DNA of 64,000 bases from Brevibacterium renqingii (lineage in GTDB: Bacteria; Actinomycetota; Actinomycetes; Actinomycetales; Brevibacteriaceae), in the NCBI RefSeq assembly GCF_017808105.1, contig NZ_JADBHF010000011.1, forward strand, positions 1-64,000, in the 5' to 3' direction. Positions 26,465 through 35,098 of this stretch are shown here, piece after piece (position 1 is the first letter of the stretch; every line of letters starts with the position of its first letter). The position numbers and the translations under genes are program-made. Under the pieces are notes generated by a model, which saw only the letters and a program-made list of their open reading frames with translations, was not told the DNA's origin and searched no databases.

Positions 26465-27277
26465 TCAGTGAGCGCCAGTCGATGGCTTCTTCCTCCGCGA
26501 GATTGCGAAGGCGGCCCCCGCTGCGACGAGGACTCCTCCGCCGGCTGCGAGCATCACGGTGTCATCGGTGCTCGCCGTGCTGCCACCACCGGTGTCCGGT
26601 CCGCCCTTGGGAGGCTGGCCCATCTGGCTGTCTGCGAGCGTCCCGCACAGCGCTGGAGCCGTCGCGGCCTGCGGCAGAGAGTCATCGAGCGGGCTCTTGG
26701 CGTCCTGCACGTCCTTCGACTGATCCGCGGGGTCGAGGCCGTGGACGACAACTGTGGCTCGGCCGTCCTTGATCGCATCCTTCGTCTTGGCATCGAGGTC
26801 GATGGTGCGCTTGTACGTCGCCGAACCTCCCTTGATGCCGGCGTGATCGACGTCGACCGCAGCATCGGCGCTCGTGTCGCCGGAGTCAGTCAGGGTCGTG
26901 GACACATCGCCGTAGGCGGCTCCACCTTCGGGTGTGTTGACGATTCCATCACCGTTCTCATCGGCTGAGGACGTCGGGCACTCCGCACTGCCATCGGCCT
27001 TGACGTGGATGTGCTGAACGTGAGGGTACGGACCGTCCTGGAAGTTCTCAGCCAGCCCTTCGACGTGTTCGGTGATCATCGCCTGATCGCCTTTGACGGT
27101 GATCATGATGTCGCCAGAAGCACCGCTGTCATTGATTTCCTCGAGATCCGCCTGGTAGGTCCAGCCGTCTTCGGAACCACCGCTGTCGGCGCTTGCCGCA
27201 GCCGCCGGACCTGCTGCCAGGCCGAAAGCGGTCAGGGCCAGGACCGGAGTGAGCATGAGCTTCTTCGCTGTACGCAT
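26465..27277 (-). CDS. CHRD-domain surface protein with C-terminal sorting-like signal
   Basis: A 270-residue exported protein. The signal peptide (LMLTPVLALTAFGLAAGPAAAASA) ends near residue 30. A CHRD-like domain follows (GDIMITVKGDQAMITEHVEG, HVQHIHVKADG, TVVVHGLDP). The C-terminus has GGPDTGGG, a polar spacer, a 20-residue hydrophobic stretch (VMLAAGGGVLVAAGAAFAIS) and RRKK, the layout of a sortase substrate with GPDTG in place of LPXTG. ATG 27277 is chosen for GAGGAGGAAAG upstream and for the signal peptide; codons of the open frame before it are not part of the protein. Co-transcribed with the sortase gene 34 bases downstream. CHRD function in bacteria is poorly known. Confidence 0.85.
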   Translation of the reverse strand: MRTAKKLMLTPVLALTAFGLAAGPAAAASADSGGSEDGWTYQADLEEINDSGASGDIMITVKGDQAMITEHVEGLAENFQDGPYPHVQHIHVKADGSAECPTSSADENGDGIVNTPEGGAAYGDVSTTLTDSGDTSADAAVDVDHAGIKGGSATYKRTIDLDAKTKDAIKDGRATVVVHGLDPADQSKDVQDAKSPLDDSLPQAATAPALCGTLADSQMGQPPKGGPDTGGGSTASTDDTVMLAAGGGVLVAAGAAFAISRRKKPSTGAH

Positions 27278-27597
27278 GGTGTCTTTCCTCCTCATTGTCG
27301 AACGGTTCCAGTCGGGACCGAACACGGATGATTCGGAGCAGTCGGCAGAACAGATGGATCGGTTTCGCATCCGTTCTGCAGATCGGTCAGCCTTCGCTGC
27401 TCTGACGCCTCGCTCAACGGCGCGTTCGGATATCGGTCCGTGCTCGCTTGGAGATCCGAGCTGCGCCTTGAACGACGGGTTCTGCGGCCGCGCCACGCCA
27501 TGAACGACGGGTTCCGCGGTGACGTCAGTCCCGCCTCGGCGGGTTCAGAGCCGCCTCCGCGAAGGAGGACGTGGCACGCTCACGGCGGCCGTCGACG
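27278..27597. other. Intergenic region with a short imperfect direct repeat
   Basis: No gene is supported between the two minus-strand genes. GAACGACGGGTTCTGCGG (27470-27487) recurs as GAACGACGGGTTCCGCGG (27502-27519), one difference, period 32. CCCGCCTCGGCGGG at 27530-27543 can form a small hairpin after the MHS transporter gene. The promoter of the CHRD gene should lie here, but no clear hexamers were found. Confidence 0.4.
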
Positions 27598-28869
27598 TCA
27601 GCGCTGCCTGTACGCCTTCCGCGCGGCGATCACGCCGATGAGGGAGAGCAGCGACAGTGCGGCGTAGTAGAAGCCGGGCACGGTCAGCTCGCCGGTGGCG
27701 CTGAGCAGGGCGGTGAGGATGAGCGGGGCGAAGCCGCCGAAGATCGCCACGCCGAGGCTGTAGGCGATCGTCATGCCCGAGCTGCGCACCTGGACGGGGA
27801 ACAGCTCCGAGAGCAGGGCGGGCATCGGCCCGAAGTAGAAGACCATGAACAGGCCCACGATCGCCTCGCACAGGGTGAGGACGCCGATCGAGGGGTTGGA
27901 CGTGAGCAGGATGAACATCGGCCAGGCGACGATGACGCCGACGATGGTGGTCGGGATCATCATGGTCGTCGGGCCCACCCTGTCGGCCAGCTTCCCGGCG
28001 AACGGGGAGCCGATGAGGGTGATGACGCCGGCGACGACGGCGCCGGGGAACGCCGCCCAGGGCTCGAGGCCGAGGTTGTCGACGGCGAACTGCGGCAGGA
28101 AGGTGATGAGGTAGACCGAGATCGTGGCCATGGCGATGATGAGGAACGCCGAGAGCAGGCGTCCGAAGTGCTGGCCGAGCAGGGTCCGCAGCGGGCTGTC
28201 GGTCTTCTCAGCGGCCTGGAACTCAGGCGTGTCGTCCATCTTCGAGCGGATGTACCAGCCGACGGGGCCGATGAGCAGGCCGATGGCGAAGGCCACGCGC
28301 CAGCCCCACGAGTGCAGGGCGTCCTCGCTCAGTGCCGAACTGAAGATCCAGGAGACGCCGGCGGCCATGGCCATCGAGATCCCCTGCGTCGCGGTCTGGA
28401 AGGAGGCGTAGAAGGCCTTGCCGTGCTTCGCGTTCTCGGTCAGGAAGGCCGTGGCCGAACCGAATTCGCCGCCGGCAGAGATGCCCTGTATGATGCGGGC
28501 GATGATGAGGATGATCGCCGCCCAGATGCCGAGCACCGATTCTCCGGGCAGCACGACGATGATGAACACGCCGAGGGTCATCAGGCCGATCGTCAGTGAC
28601 AGCGCGGATTTGCGGCCGTGCTTATCGGCGTGGCGGCCGATGATGACGGCACCGAGGGGGCGGACGACGAAGGTGATCGCGAAGGTCGCCCAGGTCATCA
28701 GCTGTGCGGACAGCCCTTCGCCCGGATAGAAGACTGCGGTGATGGACGTCGCCATGAAGCCGAAGAGGATGATGTCGTACCATTCGAGGGCATTGCCCAA
28801 TCCGGCCGCGACGACGGCCTTCCTCACCCGTGCCCTGTCCGCACTCGATTCCACAGCCGATGCACTCAT
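27598..28869 (-). CDS. MFS transporter, metabolite:H+ symporter (MHS) subfamily
   Basis: A 423-residue, 12-TM proton symporter resembling ProP/ShiA/KgtP-type carriers. Signatures: GLGNALEWYDIILFGFMA in TM1, VVRPLGAVIIGRHADKHGRK (the MFS loop 2-3 motif), ARIIQGISAGGEFGSATAFL in TM4, and SWGWRVAFAIGLLIGPVGWY. The substrate could be a dicarboxylate, aromatic acid or compatible solute; the sequence alone does not say. ATG 28869 follows GAGGTAGGCC. No catabolic operon is linked to it. Confidence 0.9.
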   Translation of the reverse strand: MSASAVESSADRARVRKAVVAAGLGNALEWYDIILFGFMATSITAVFYPGEGLSAQLMTWATFAITFVVRPLGAVIIGRHADKHGRKSALSLTIGLMTLGVFIIVVLPGESVLGIWAAIILIIARIIQGISAGGEFGSATAFLTENAKHGKAFYASFQTATQGISMAMAAGVSWIFSSALSEDALHSWGWRVAFAIGLLIGPVGWYIRSKMDDTPEFQAAEKTDSPLRTLLGQHFGRLLSAFLIIAMATISVYLITFLPQFAVDNLGLEPWAAFPGAVVAGVITLIGSPFAGKLADRVGPTTMMIPTTIVGVIVAWPMFILLTSNPSIGVLTLCEAIVGLFMVFYFGPMPALLSELFPVQVRSSGMTIAYSLGVAIFGGFAPLILTALLSATGELTVPGFYYAALSLLSLIGVIAARKAYRQR

Positions 28870-28963
28870 GGCCTACCTCTACATCTCGTCAGGGATGCAT
28901 GCGCCTTTGCTCGTCATCCGGGGTTGATGCGGCCCCGCGGGCGCGCTCATCTATCAGCTGCTG

Positions 28964-28991
28964 AGTATAATCTGCGGGTGTTCGAACGCAA
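28964..28991 (-). promoter_or_regulatory. Candidate promoter for the MHS transporter
   Basis: On the minus strand TTGCGT (28991-28986) and TATACT (28969-28964) are 16 bases apart, about 95 bases upstream of the transporter start. The opposite strand also reads TATAAT at 28966-28971, but no plus-strand gene follows. Confidence 0.3.
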
Positions 28992-29018
28992 TGGACCGTC
29001 TCACTGGGTGGCGTCGGT

Positions 29019-29363
29019 TCAGGCCCCCGCCGAGGCGGCCCCCACACACAGCATGAGACCGATGACCGCGACGAGGGCCATGCCGATCATCGACCCGGCC
29101 ATCACCCACAGGCGGACTTTTCCCGGGCGAATCGCGAATCGGGAGATGAGCAGGACGAGGTAGAACGCAGCTGCCACCGCGGTCGTGGTGATCGCATACC
29201 CGATCGCAGGTCCCCCGGAGGAGATGACTGCGGCCAGGACGCCCGCGATCACGACGAGGAACAGCGCGCCGGCTACGATCCAGATCGTGCCGGACGAGCT
29301 GCGCAGCGCAGGCTGGTCGCTGATGCGGTTCGAGTCGATCGGCTCCCGTGAACTGTTGTCCAT
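29019..29363 (-). CDS. Small membrane protein of unknown function
   Basis: A 114-residue protein with a polar N-terminus of about 25 residues and three predicted membrane spans (about 27-47, 55-74 and 85-112). No family is recognised. Codon use is typical of the chromosome. ATG 29363 is preceded by GGAAGGT, rather close for a ribosome site, and by TACATT eight bases upstream, so a near-leaderless transcript is possible. It is 73 bases downstream of the thioesterase gene on the same strand and may share its transcript. Confidence 0.65.
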   Translation of the reverse strand: MDNSSREPIDSNRISDQPALRSSSGTIWIVAGALFLVVIAGVLAAVISSGGPAIGYAITTTAVAAAFYLVLLISRFAIRPGKVRLWVMAGSMIGMALVAVIGLMLCVGAASAGA

Positions 29364-29436
29364 ACCTTCCGAATGTACCGAGCGGACCGGGGTGCGGCTA
29401 GGGCGCGTCGAGCCTCAGATGGCGTCTCCGCACAGC

Positions 29437-29979
29437 TCACCTCCAGTCGTGGGGCGCCGGCTGCCTGCGGCTCGGCAGCGAATTGTTTCGGCTCCATTCG
29501 ATCAGCCAGTCAGGCAGCTCCAGATCCTCCGGTGGGGCACCGAAGACCTCGATCATGTCGTCTCGCGTGATCGTGCCGCTCTTCGCGGTCAGACGTGTGC
29601 CGACATAGGCGCGAGCGAAGATCTCATCGTCGACGACGATCCGGTGTTCGAAGAAGACGGTGCGCCCGTCGACCCCGATGAGCCTGGTGTCGATGTCATA
29701 GCGGTGTCCGAGTCTGAGGGACTTTCGGAAGCTGATCGTCTCCGCGCTGACGACTCCGCTCCACCCCTTGGATTGCAGAGTCTTCCACACCCCGCTGCGG
29801 ACCATCATGTCGAGGCGCCCGAGGTCCATGATCGAGAAGTACATGCCGTTGTTGACGTGCCCGAAGATGTCGATCTCCGTCGGCAGCACCCGCAGCGACA
29901 GGCGAGAGGCGTCCCACAGTCCCTGACAAGGACGCCGGCGGGACTTGAGCAGCTGGAGGATCATCCGAGAGAAGTGCAT
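29437..29979 (-). CDS. Hotdog-fold acyl-CoA thioesterase-like protein
   Basis: A 180-residue protein with the 4-hydroxybenzoyl-CoA thioesterase/THEM6-like signature: LRVLPTEIDIFGHVNNGMYF (about residues 31-50) with the conserved D...G-H-x-N-N, then SIMDLGRLDMM and AETISFRKSLRLGHRYDIDT. These are the catalytic helix and strand of single-domain hotdog thioesterases. Substrate is unknown. TAACAT stands six bases before ATG 29979 on the minus strand, so a leaderless start is likely. Confidence 0.82.
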   Translation of the reverse strand: MHFSRMILQLLKSRRRPCQGLWDASRLSLRVLPTEIDIFGHVNNGMYFSIMDLGRLDMMVRSGVWKTLQSKGWSGVVSAETISFRKSLRLGHRYDIDTRLIGVDGRTVFFEHRIVVDDEIFARAYVGTRLTAKSGTITRDDMIEVFGAPPEDLELPDWLIEWSRNNSLPSRRQPAPHDWR

Positions 29980-30006
29980 ACCGACATGTTACTCACAAGT
30001 AGGCTA

Positions 30007-30849
30007 TTATTCGCCCCGTTCCTTCGCTTCCTTGTTGAAAGCCTGGTACTCCCGAATGACATCGAGGGCCGGGCCGTCGGCGCGAAGCTCGCCCTTCTCG
30101 ATCCACAGCGCCCGATTGCACGTGTCCTTGATCGTACGCATCGAGTGTGAGACGAGGAAGACGGTGCCCGCGTTCTCGCGGATCGAGCGGATCCGCCCCT
30201 CCGAACGGTCACGGAACTTCTTGTCGCCGACGTTGAGCGCCTCGTCGACGATGAGGATCTCATGCTGGACCGAGGTCGCGATCGCGAACTTCAGCCGCTG
30301 GGACATCCCCGAGGAGTACGTGCGCATGGGCAGGTCGATGAAGTCCTCGAGCCCCGTGAACTCGACGATATCGTCGAACTTCTCCTCCACCTGCGAACGG
30401 GTGAGCCCCAGGGCGAGGGACCCGATCATGATGTTGCGGGCGCCCGAGAGATCCGGGATGAGCGCAGCCCCGACACCGAGGAGGTTCGGACGGGACTTCG
30501 CATAGATCGCGCCCTCCGAGGTCGGGGTCAGCCCCGTGATCGAGCGCATGAGCGTGGACTTGCCGGAACCGTTGGTGCCGATGACCCCGATGGACTCGTT
30601 GCGGTGGGCGACGAAGCTCACGCCTTTGAGTGCGTGGACCTCCTGGATGCCCCGCTGGCGTTTGAGCATGCCGCCTCCCCCGCCGAGCTTGAGCTTCTTG
30701 CCCGTGGCCAGGGTCTTGTAGCGGACGTGGACGCCATCGCAGATGACGACGGGCTCGTCGGTGGAGGCTGCCGCAGTGTTGGCTGGCTCGGACCGGCTTC
30801 CAGTGTCGTTGAAGATGGCGCCGAAACTGAGATCGTCATGTTCATTCAT
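30007..30849 (-). CDS. TagH-like ABC exporter ATP-binding protein
   Basis: A 280-residue ATPase for export of a wall polymer. Walker A is GTNGSGKST (about 91-99), the signature is YSSGMSQRL, Walker B is ILIVDEALNVGDKKF, and the switch histidine is in LVSHSM. RYKTLATGKKLKLGGGGG and AHRNESIGVIG are typical of TagH/RfbE/Wzt-class proteins. There is no long C-terminal carbohydrate-binding domain, so it resembles teichoic acid TagH more than Wzt. The ATG lies inside the end of the permease gene (8-bp overlap), proving coupling. It is 27 bases upstream of the start of the thioesterase gene. Confidence 0.92.
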   Translation of the reverse strand: MNEHDDLSFGAIFNDTGSRSEPANTAAASTDEPVVICDGVHVRYKTLATGKKLKLGGGGGMLKRQRGIQEVHALKGVSFVAHRNESIGVIGTNGSGKSTLMRSITGLTPTSEGAIYAKSRPNLLGVGAALIPDLSGARNIMIGSLALGLTRSQVEEKFDDIVEFTGLEDFIDLPMRTYSSGMSQRLKFAIATSVQHEILIVDEALNVGDKKFRDRSEGRIRSIRENAGTVFLVSHSMRTIKDTCNRALWIEKGELRADGPALDVIREYQAFNKEAKERGE

Positions 30850-31699
30850 CGCGACCGTACCTTTCCTCGGCCTGCCAGAAGAAGATGAAGCCGAAGATGA
30901 AGATTCCGAAGGCCCAGATGGCCAGGTGCCAGAAGTAGTCGTAGGGGACGACACCGTCCTTCATGAGGATGCCGCGGGCGATGGAGAGCACGTTGTTGAT
31001 CGGCTGCCAGTCGGCGAAGGGCTGCAAATCCGGGTTGATCTTCTCGACCATGGTCTTGAGCTCGAAGAAGACGCCCGAGGTGTAGAAGATCATGCGGGAG
31101 ATGAACGGAGTGACCTGCGAGAGGTCGCGGAAATGAACCGTGACGCGGGCGAAGATGAACGCCACACCCTGGTTGAAGACCCAGAACAGGAAGAACAGGG
31201 GGATGAAGAGGAACCAGTCCCAGTCCGGCCTGCCGCCCCACATCATCGCCAACAGCGCCATGAAGATGAAGGTGGGGATGAAGTTGAGCAGGTTCTGGAA
31301 CACGATGGCGATCGGCAGAACGATGCGCGGAAACGGCAGGGATTGGACGAGCGAGGCATTGTTGATGATCGACTTCGCGCCGCCGTTCATCGAGGTGTTG
31401 AAGAACTCGAGGACGAAGACGCCGATGACGACGAAGGGGGCGAAGTCCGGCGGACGAGCGGTCGCGCCCTGCATGATGACGCCGAAGACCGTGCCGTAGA
31501 TGAGGGCGGAGAACGAGGGGCGCAGCAGCACCCAGAGCATGCCGAGGCGGTTGCGTTCGTTCTCGGACTGCATCCGATACTTCGCCAGTGTGTAAGTGAA
31601 GTCGCTGCGGCTGATCAGCTGTTTGACGTACTGGGGCAAAGACGGCCGTCCACCCACTCTGTCGAGTCCGTGCTCGGCAGCAAGCTTGGCCATATCCAT
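30842..31699 (-). CDS. TagG-like ABC exporter permease
   Basis: A 285-residue ABC-2 type permease with six hydrophobic segments. Family landmarks: LAKYRMQSENERNRLGMLWV before TM1 (the polysaccharide-exporter amphipathic segment), FFNTSMNGGAKSIINNASLV, FPRIVLPIAIVFQNLLNF and MIFYTSGVFFELKTM. Starts ATG 31699 or ATG 31693 are possible; the open frame further upstream runs antisense to nothing known and lacks similarity. A TAGACT hexamer at 31751-31746 (minus strand) could be the -10 of the pair. Exports an undecaprenyl-linked glycan with the ATPase encoded next. Confidence 0.9.
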   Translation of the reverse strand: MDMAKLAAEHGLDRVGGRPSLPQYVKQLISRSDFTYTLAKYRMQSENERNRLGMLWVLLRPSFSALIYGTVFGVIMQGATARPPDFAPFVVIGVFVLEFFNTSMNGGAKSIINNASLVQSLPFPRIVLPIAIVFQNLLNFIPTFIFMALLAMMWGGRPDWDWFLFIPLFFLFWVFNQGVAFIFARVTVHFRDLSQVTPFISRMIFYTSGVFFELKTMVEKINPDLQPFADWQPINNVLSIARGILMKDGVVPYDYFWHLAIWAFGIFIFGFIFFWQAEERYGRDE

Positions 31700-31772
31700 G
31701 AACAGAAGATTCTCTCGTCGGCGACTGGGGATAGAACAGATGAAAAGTCTACGTGATGAGACTAGCGCAGAC

Positions 31773-33095
31773 TCACAGTCGGCTGTGAGCCTTGAAGTCG
31801 AACTCCGGGTCGTCCAACTGGGCCCTCGTCGGGATGTGGTTACCGCCGAGTACGCGTCGTGCGGCGGCCTGCATGGGCGGCCAGTTATACGTCTCGACAC
31901 CGATGAGCTTCGACTCCGGTTCGGGGCCGTCGAAGTGGAAGACCTGGAACTTCTTCCCGCTCGCATCGCGTCTGATGATCGTGTCGGTGGCATCGGGGCT
32001 TGTCAGGCCCGCCGTGAACACCTTTTCCGGGCCTTGGAAGCTCCAGTGCCAGGGCACGTCCGACCACGCTCTCGGTGCCGTCTCGGCCGGGTTTTCGTCG
32101 GTCTCCGTGGGTGCGTCTGCGCCGGGGGTCGGGGTCTCATCCGAGGTGGTGGTGAGGAGTTCGGCGAGGAACTTTCCGTGGCTTTCGGCCACCGGTTCGC
32201 AGGCCCACGGATGGTCGAGAGCGTAGGGTCCGGCGGTGACGATCGCGCAGTCTCCGGCGGCGAAGATGCCGGGATGGGATGTTGCCAAGCTCTCATTCAC
32301 CTCCCACGCCTCGGCGGGGCGATCGCCGTCGATCGGAATGAGCCGGGGCCGGGCTCCGACGCTGGTGATGAACAGATCGTGAATATTTCCGTCGATGTCA
32401 TCCGGGCTCGAGGTGTGAGTGATGAATTCGACACCTGCGGCCTTGTGCGCGTCGAACAGCGCCTGTCTCACGGGTGCGGACAGCTGTCTGCGCAGCGGCT
32501 CGTCCCCGCGCAGGTAGACCGTGGCATGATGCCCTGCCGCGACCGCCGAGGTGGCGACCTCCATCCCGAGGTAACCGGAGCCGAGCACTCCGACGTTGAG
32601 CGGCTGCATGGCCTCCTCGACCCGGTTGAGGATCCATTCGGCATCGGCGAGGTCGTAGACCGGCAGCGCCTCCGGGTAGTCGGGGATCTGCGGCCGGTTC
32701 GCCTCCATCCCTGTGGCGAGGATGCAGTGGGTGAAGTCGATCGACTCCCCCGAGGCCAGGTGGACGGTGCCGACGGTGTCGTGGTGGTCTTCCAGGCGCT
32801 GCGGGTGTCGCTGGGTCTCGGCGGTGTAGCGGGACTCGGCGGCCGCCTCGGCGAGGGTGATCTCCTCTGCCCAGTCACGGACGAACGTGATGTGTTCGGT
32901 CGACTCGAGCCGGTAGGGCAGGTGGTGGCGGGAGGTGTCGAAGAGGTGCTTCGACAGCGGCGGCCGCTCGCAGGTGTCTCCGGCCTGCGGGTCGATGACG
33001 GTGACCGCCTGACCGCTTTCGTTCAGTTCCCGAGCCGCTGTGGTTCCGGCCAGCCCTGCACCGATGATGACGATCCGCTTGCTCATGTCTCCCAT
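31773..33095 (-). CDS. FAD-dependent pyridine nucleotide-disulfide oxidoreductase
   Basis: A 440-residue flavoprotein of the ferredoxin/rubredoxin reductase type. FAD site IVIIGAGLAGTTAARELNE at the N-terminus, ERPPLSKHLF, NAD(P) site VGVLGSGYLGMEVATSAVA near residue 155, and the FAD-closing GIFAAGDCA near 300. A polar low-complexity insertion (TTTSDETPTPGADAPTETDE) interrupts the C-terminal part before a region rich in tryptophan. The start is ATG 33095 (GAGGG five bases upstream) or ATG 33086. Partner is unknown: no ferredoxin gene is adjacent, although two ferredoxins are encoded elsewhere in the window. Confidence 0.85.
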   Translation of the reverse strand: MGDMSKRIVIIGAGLAGTTAARELNESGQAVTVIDPQAGDTCERPPLSKHLFDTSRHHLPYRLESTEHITFVRDWAEEITLAEAAAESRYTAETQRHPQRLEDHHDTVGTVHLASGESIDFTHCILATGMEANRPQIPDYPEALPVYDLADAEWILNRVEEAMQPLNVGVLGSGYLGMEVATSAVAAGHHATVYLRGDEPLRRQLSAPVRQALFDAHKAAGVEFITHTSSPDDIDGNIHDLFITSVGARPRLIPIDGDRPAEAWEVNESLATSHPGIFAAGDCAIVTAGPYALDHPWACEPVAESHGKFLAELLTTTSDETPTPGADAPTETDENPAETAPRAWSDVPWHWSFQGPEKVFTAGLTSPDATDTIIRRDASGKKFQVFHFDGPEPESKLIGVETYNWPPMQAAARRVLGGNHIPTRAQLDDPEFDFKAHSRL

Positions 33096-33117
33096 GCTAG
33101 CCCTCGGGCCGGAACGA

Positions 33118-33167
33118 GACAGGGCACCCGACTCGACCAGAGGACTGATCGTGCCGGGCGCCCTGTC
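33118..33167 (-). terminator. Long-loop hairpin after PNPOx-fold gene
   Basis: GACAGGGCACCCG (33118-33130) pairs with CGGGCGCCCTGTC (33155-33167), 12 of 13 positions, with a 24-base loop. It is 20 bases beyond the stop of the minus-strand gene ending at 33187 and precedes the next minus-strand gene. Confidence 0.5.
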
Positions 33168-33186
33168 GCCCCAGGCGTCTGCGGCC

Positions 33187-34404
33187 TCAGAGCTCCGTGG
33201 TCTGAGTGCCGCCGCCCGGGCGGTCTCCGGTGATCTTGGACTTGACCATGCGGAACAGGCCGGAGGCCTTTCCGCCGGGCAGACCCCAGTGCTGTGCGGA
33301 GTCCGTGACGACCTTGACGAGCCCGAGGTTCGGATCCTTGCGGTCATCGAACCATGCCTTGGCCGAATCGGACCACAGCTCATCGATCTTCGCCTGGTCG
33401 TCGACGAATTCGACGCGACCGGCCACGGAGAGCCAATTGCCCGCCTCGGCGACGCTGATGTTGACCTCGGGGTTCGTCCGCAGCGCCTTCGCCTGATCTC
33501 CGTCGAGGGCGAGGAAGAACCAGACGTCGGCGTCCTCGGCGACCTGCTGAGGGGCCATCGGGTGGGCGAGGATCTTCCCGTCGGCCAGTGCGGTGGCGAG
33601 CATGACGGAATCGCTGCCGCGCAGGATCTTCACGACATCGGCCTGACCGAGTTCGTCCGTCGCCGCCTCACCTGCGGGCTTCTGCCGGTCATTGCCGGGG
33701 GCCTGGCCGCCTTCGGTGTCGTCGCTGGGGGAGGTTCCACCAGCTCCGCCAGCCGCGGGATCGCTGCCGCCGGGTGCGGGGTCGGTGCCGGACGACGCGG
33801 CAGCCGCGGCGCTCGCGGCGCCGCCCCCTGCCGTGCTGGCGACCGACGTTCCCATTCCCGGCACACTGTCGATGTCGTCGGTCTCGTTCGTCGTGCCGAC
33901 CGCCGCGCCCATCCCCGGTGCCACGGCGGGGCGGGAGTCCTCGTTCGCCCCGTTGTCGGAACCGGATGTGTGGCCGACTGCGGCACCGGCTCCCGGAGCG
34001 ACGGCGGGGCCGGACTTCTCGCGGTCCCCCTCGTCGGCGCCGGAGGTGCTGCCGACCGCGGCACCGGCTCCTGGCGCGACGGCCGACGGCGCGCTGCCGG
34101 CGGGGGTGCTGCTGGCGACTCCGGATTCTTTGGAGCCTGAGCCCGGGGTCACCTCGGCGGCGTTCGATTCATCGATCGCGGTGTGTGATCCATCGGGGTT
34201 GCGATGCAGAGTCACACCTTCGTCCTCGGCGGTCTTCTGGGCGCGTTCTTCAACGTTGTGCTCGGTGTATCCGACTCTGGCGTGAGATTCCATGTTCGAC
34301 GTGCCGCCCAGCGGCTCCGTCGTCTCGTCCAGCTTGGCTGCGACGTCGCGTGCCTTCTCCTCAGCAGCGGACTCGTCACTCTTGTCTCTGTTGACCATGA
34401 CCAT
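33187..34404 (-). CDS. PNPOx-fold (general stress protein 26-like) protein with repetitive N-terminal extension
   Basis: A 405-residue protein. The last 150 residues form a pyridoxamine 5'-phosphate oxidase-like split barrel: VKILRGSDSVMLATALADGK, VWFFLALDGDQAKALRTNPE, NWLSVAGRVEFVDDQAKIDE and KAWFDDRKDPNLGLVKV, as in flavin-binding general stress proteins. The first 85 residues are charged. Between them lies a Gly/Ala/Ser-rich linker containing AVAPGxGAAVG three times at residues 108, 134 and 160, an exact 26-residue period, then an Ala-rich run. Ribosome site GAAGGGAA precedes ATG 34404. Function is probably redox or flavin-related stress protection (family inference); the extension is unusual for the family. 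Confidence 0.82.
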   Translation of the reverse strand: MVMVNRDKSDESAAEEKARDVAAKLDETTEPLGGTSNMESHARVGYTEHNVEERAQKTAEDEGVTLHRNPDGSHTAIDESNAAEVTPGSGSKESGVASSTPAGSAPSAVAPGAGAAVGSTSGADEGDREKSGPAVAPGAGAAVGHTSGSDNGANEDSRPAVAPGMGAAVGTTNETDDIDSVPGMGTSVASTAGGGAASAAAAASSGTDPAPGGSDPAAGGAGGTSPSDDTEGGQAPGNDRQKPAGEAATDELGQADVVKILRGSDSVMLATALADGKILAHPMAPQQVAEDADVWFFLALDGDQAKALRTNPEVNISVAEAGNWLSVAGRVEFVDDQAKIDELWSDSAKAWFDDRKDPNLGLVKVVTDSAQHWGLPGGKASGLFRMVKSKITGDRPGGGTQTTEL

Positions 34405-34642
34405 TTCCCTTCGCAGACGGTTCCTGGCACTTCAGTCGTTAGCACGAGCCGTAGTCGGCGAGCGCATGGACGACTGTACGGTCATTCTCACACGCCATTC
34501 CGATGGGCAACAGCCCCCTTGGAGCGGGGTCGCGCCCGCGCGGTCGGACGGGTTGCGCAGGCTCGGTCGGAGGGGCTGCGCAGGCTCTTTGAGGGCTCCG
34601 TCGCTTGGCCCGGGACGGGTGCGGACAGCGCAGCTGCGTGCC

Positions 34643-34648
34643 TACACT
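34643..34648 (+). promoter_or_regulatory. -10 hexamer of a leaderless promoter (rhodanese gene)
   Basis: TACACT lies exactly six bases before ATG 34655 and there is no Shine-Dalgarno sequence in between (GGGGCC). Transcription should start at the A of the start codon. The gap 34405-34654 between the divergent genes holds no other recognisable element. Confidence 0.5.
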
Positions 34649-34654
34649 GGGGCC

Positions 34655-34984
34655 ATGGATGAAGAAACTACCGTCACCGTCAACGACATTCCCGAAGGTG
34701 CCGCGATCATCGACGTCCGTGAGGACGACGAGTGGGAGGCCGGGCACATCGAAGGCGCGTACCACGTGCCGCTGGGCGAACTGCCCACCCGCCTCGACGA
34801 TCTCCCCCTCGATGACGATATGTATGTCATCTGCCGCACCGGCGGACGTTCGAACCGCGCCGTGGCCTGGCTGAACCAGAACGGCTTCGACGCCTTCGAC
34901 GTCCAGGGCGGAATGGGCTCCTGGAACCTCGACAACGGCAAGCCCATCGTCTCCGAGACCGGCGAGGAGCCCTGGGTGAAGTGA
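34655..34984 (+). CDS. Single-domain rhodanese-like sulfurtransferase
   Basis: A 109-residue rhodanese. The fold signatures are PEGAAIIDVREDDEWEAGHI and the catalytic loop ICRTGGRSNRA, with the active-site cysteine followed by R-T-G-G-R-S, then VQGGMGSWNLDNG. Members transfer sulfane sulfur or bind thiol-linked sulfur. Start ATG 34655 is supported by the domain boundary and by the leaderless promoter; an upstream open frame from 34292 is not coding. The final codons and stop are included in a 19-bp tandem duplication. Confidence 0.92.
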   Translation: MDEETTVTVNDIPEGAAIIDVREDDEWEAGHIEGAYHVPLGELPTRLDDLPLDDDMYVICRTGGRSNRAVAWLNQNGFDAFDVQGGMGSWNLDNGKPIVSETGEEPWVK

Positions 34985-35011
34985 GGGGCCTCGGGTGAAG
35001 TGAGGGGCCTG
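34974..35011. repeat. 19-bp tandem duplication across the rhodanese stop codon
   Basis: GGGTGAAGTGAGGGGCCTC at 34974-34992 is repeated at 34993-35011 with one change. The first copy contains the last codons and TGA of the rhodanese gene. Confidence 0.9.
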
Positions 35012-35019
35012 GGGCCCCT
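35003..35019 (+). terminator. Short GC hairpin after rhodanese gene
   Basis: AGGGGCC (35003-35009) and GGCCCCT (35013-35019) pair around TGG. It is built partly from the second copy of the 19-bp duplication and lies 18 bases after the stop. Confidence 0.4.
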
Positions 35020-35098
35020 GAACGGGACTGTCCGCGGAAGATCCGCCCATTTCGCCCACTTAAGCGCCCGACGGTCGGGGGCTGATACGCCCGCACCG

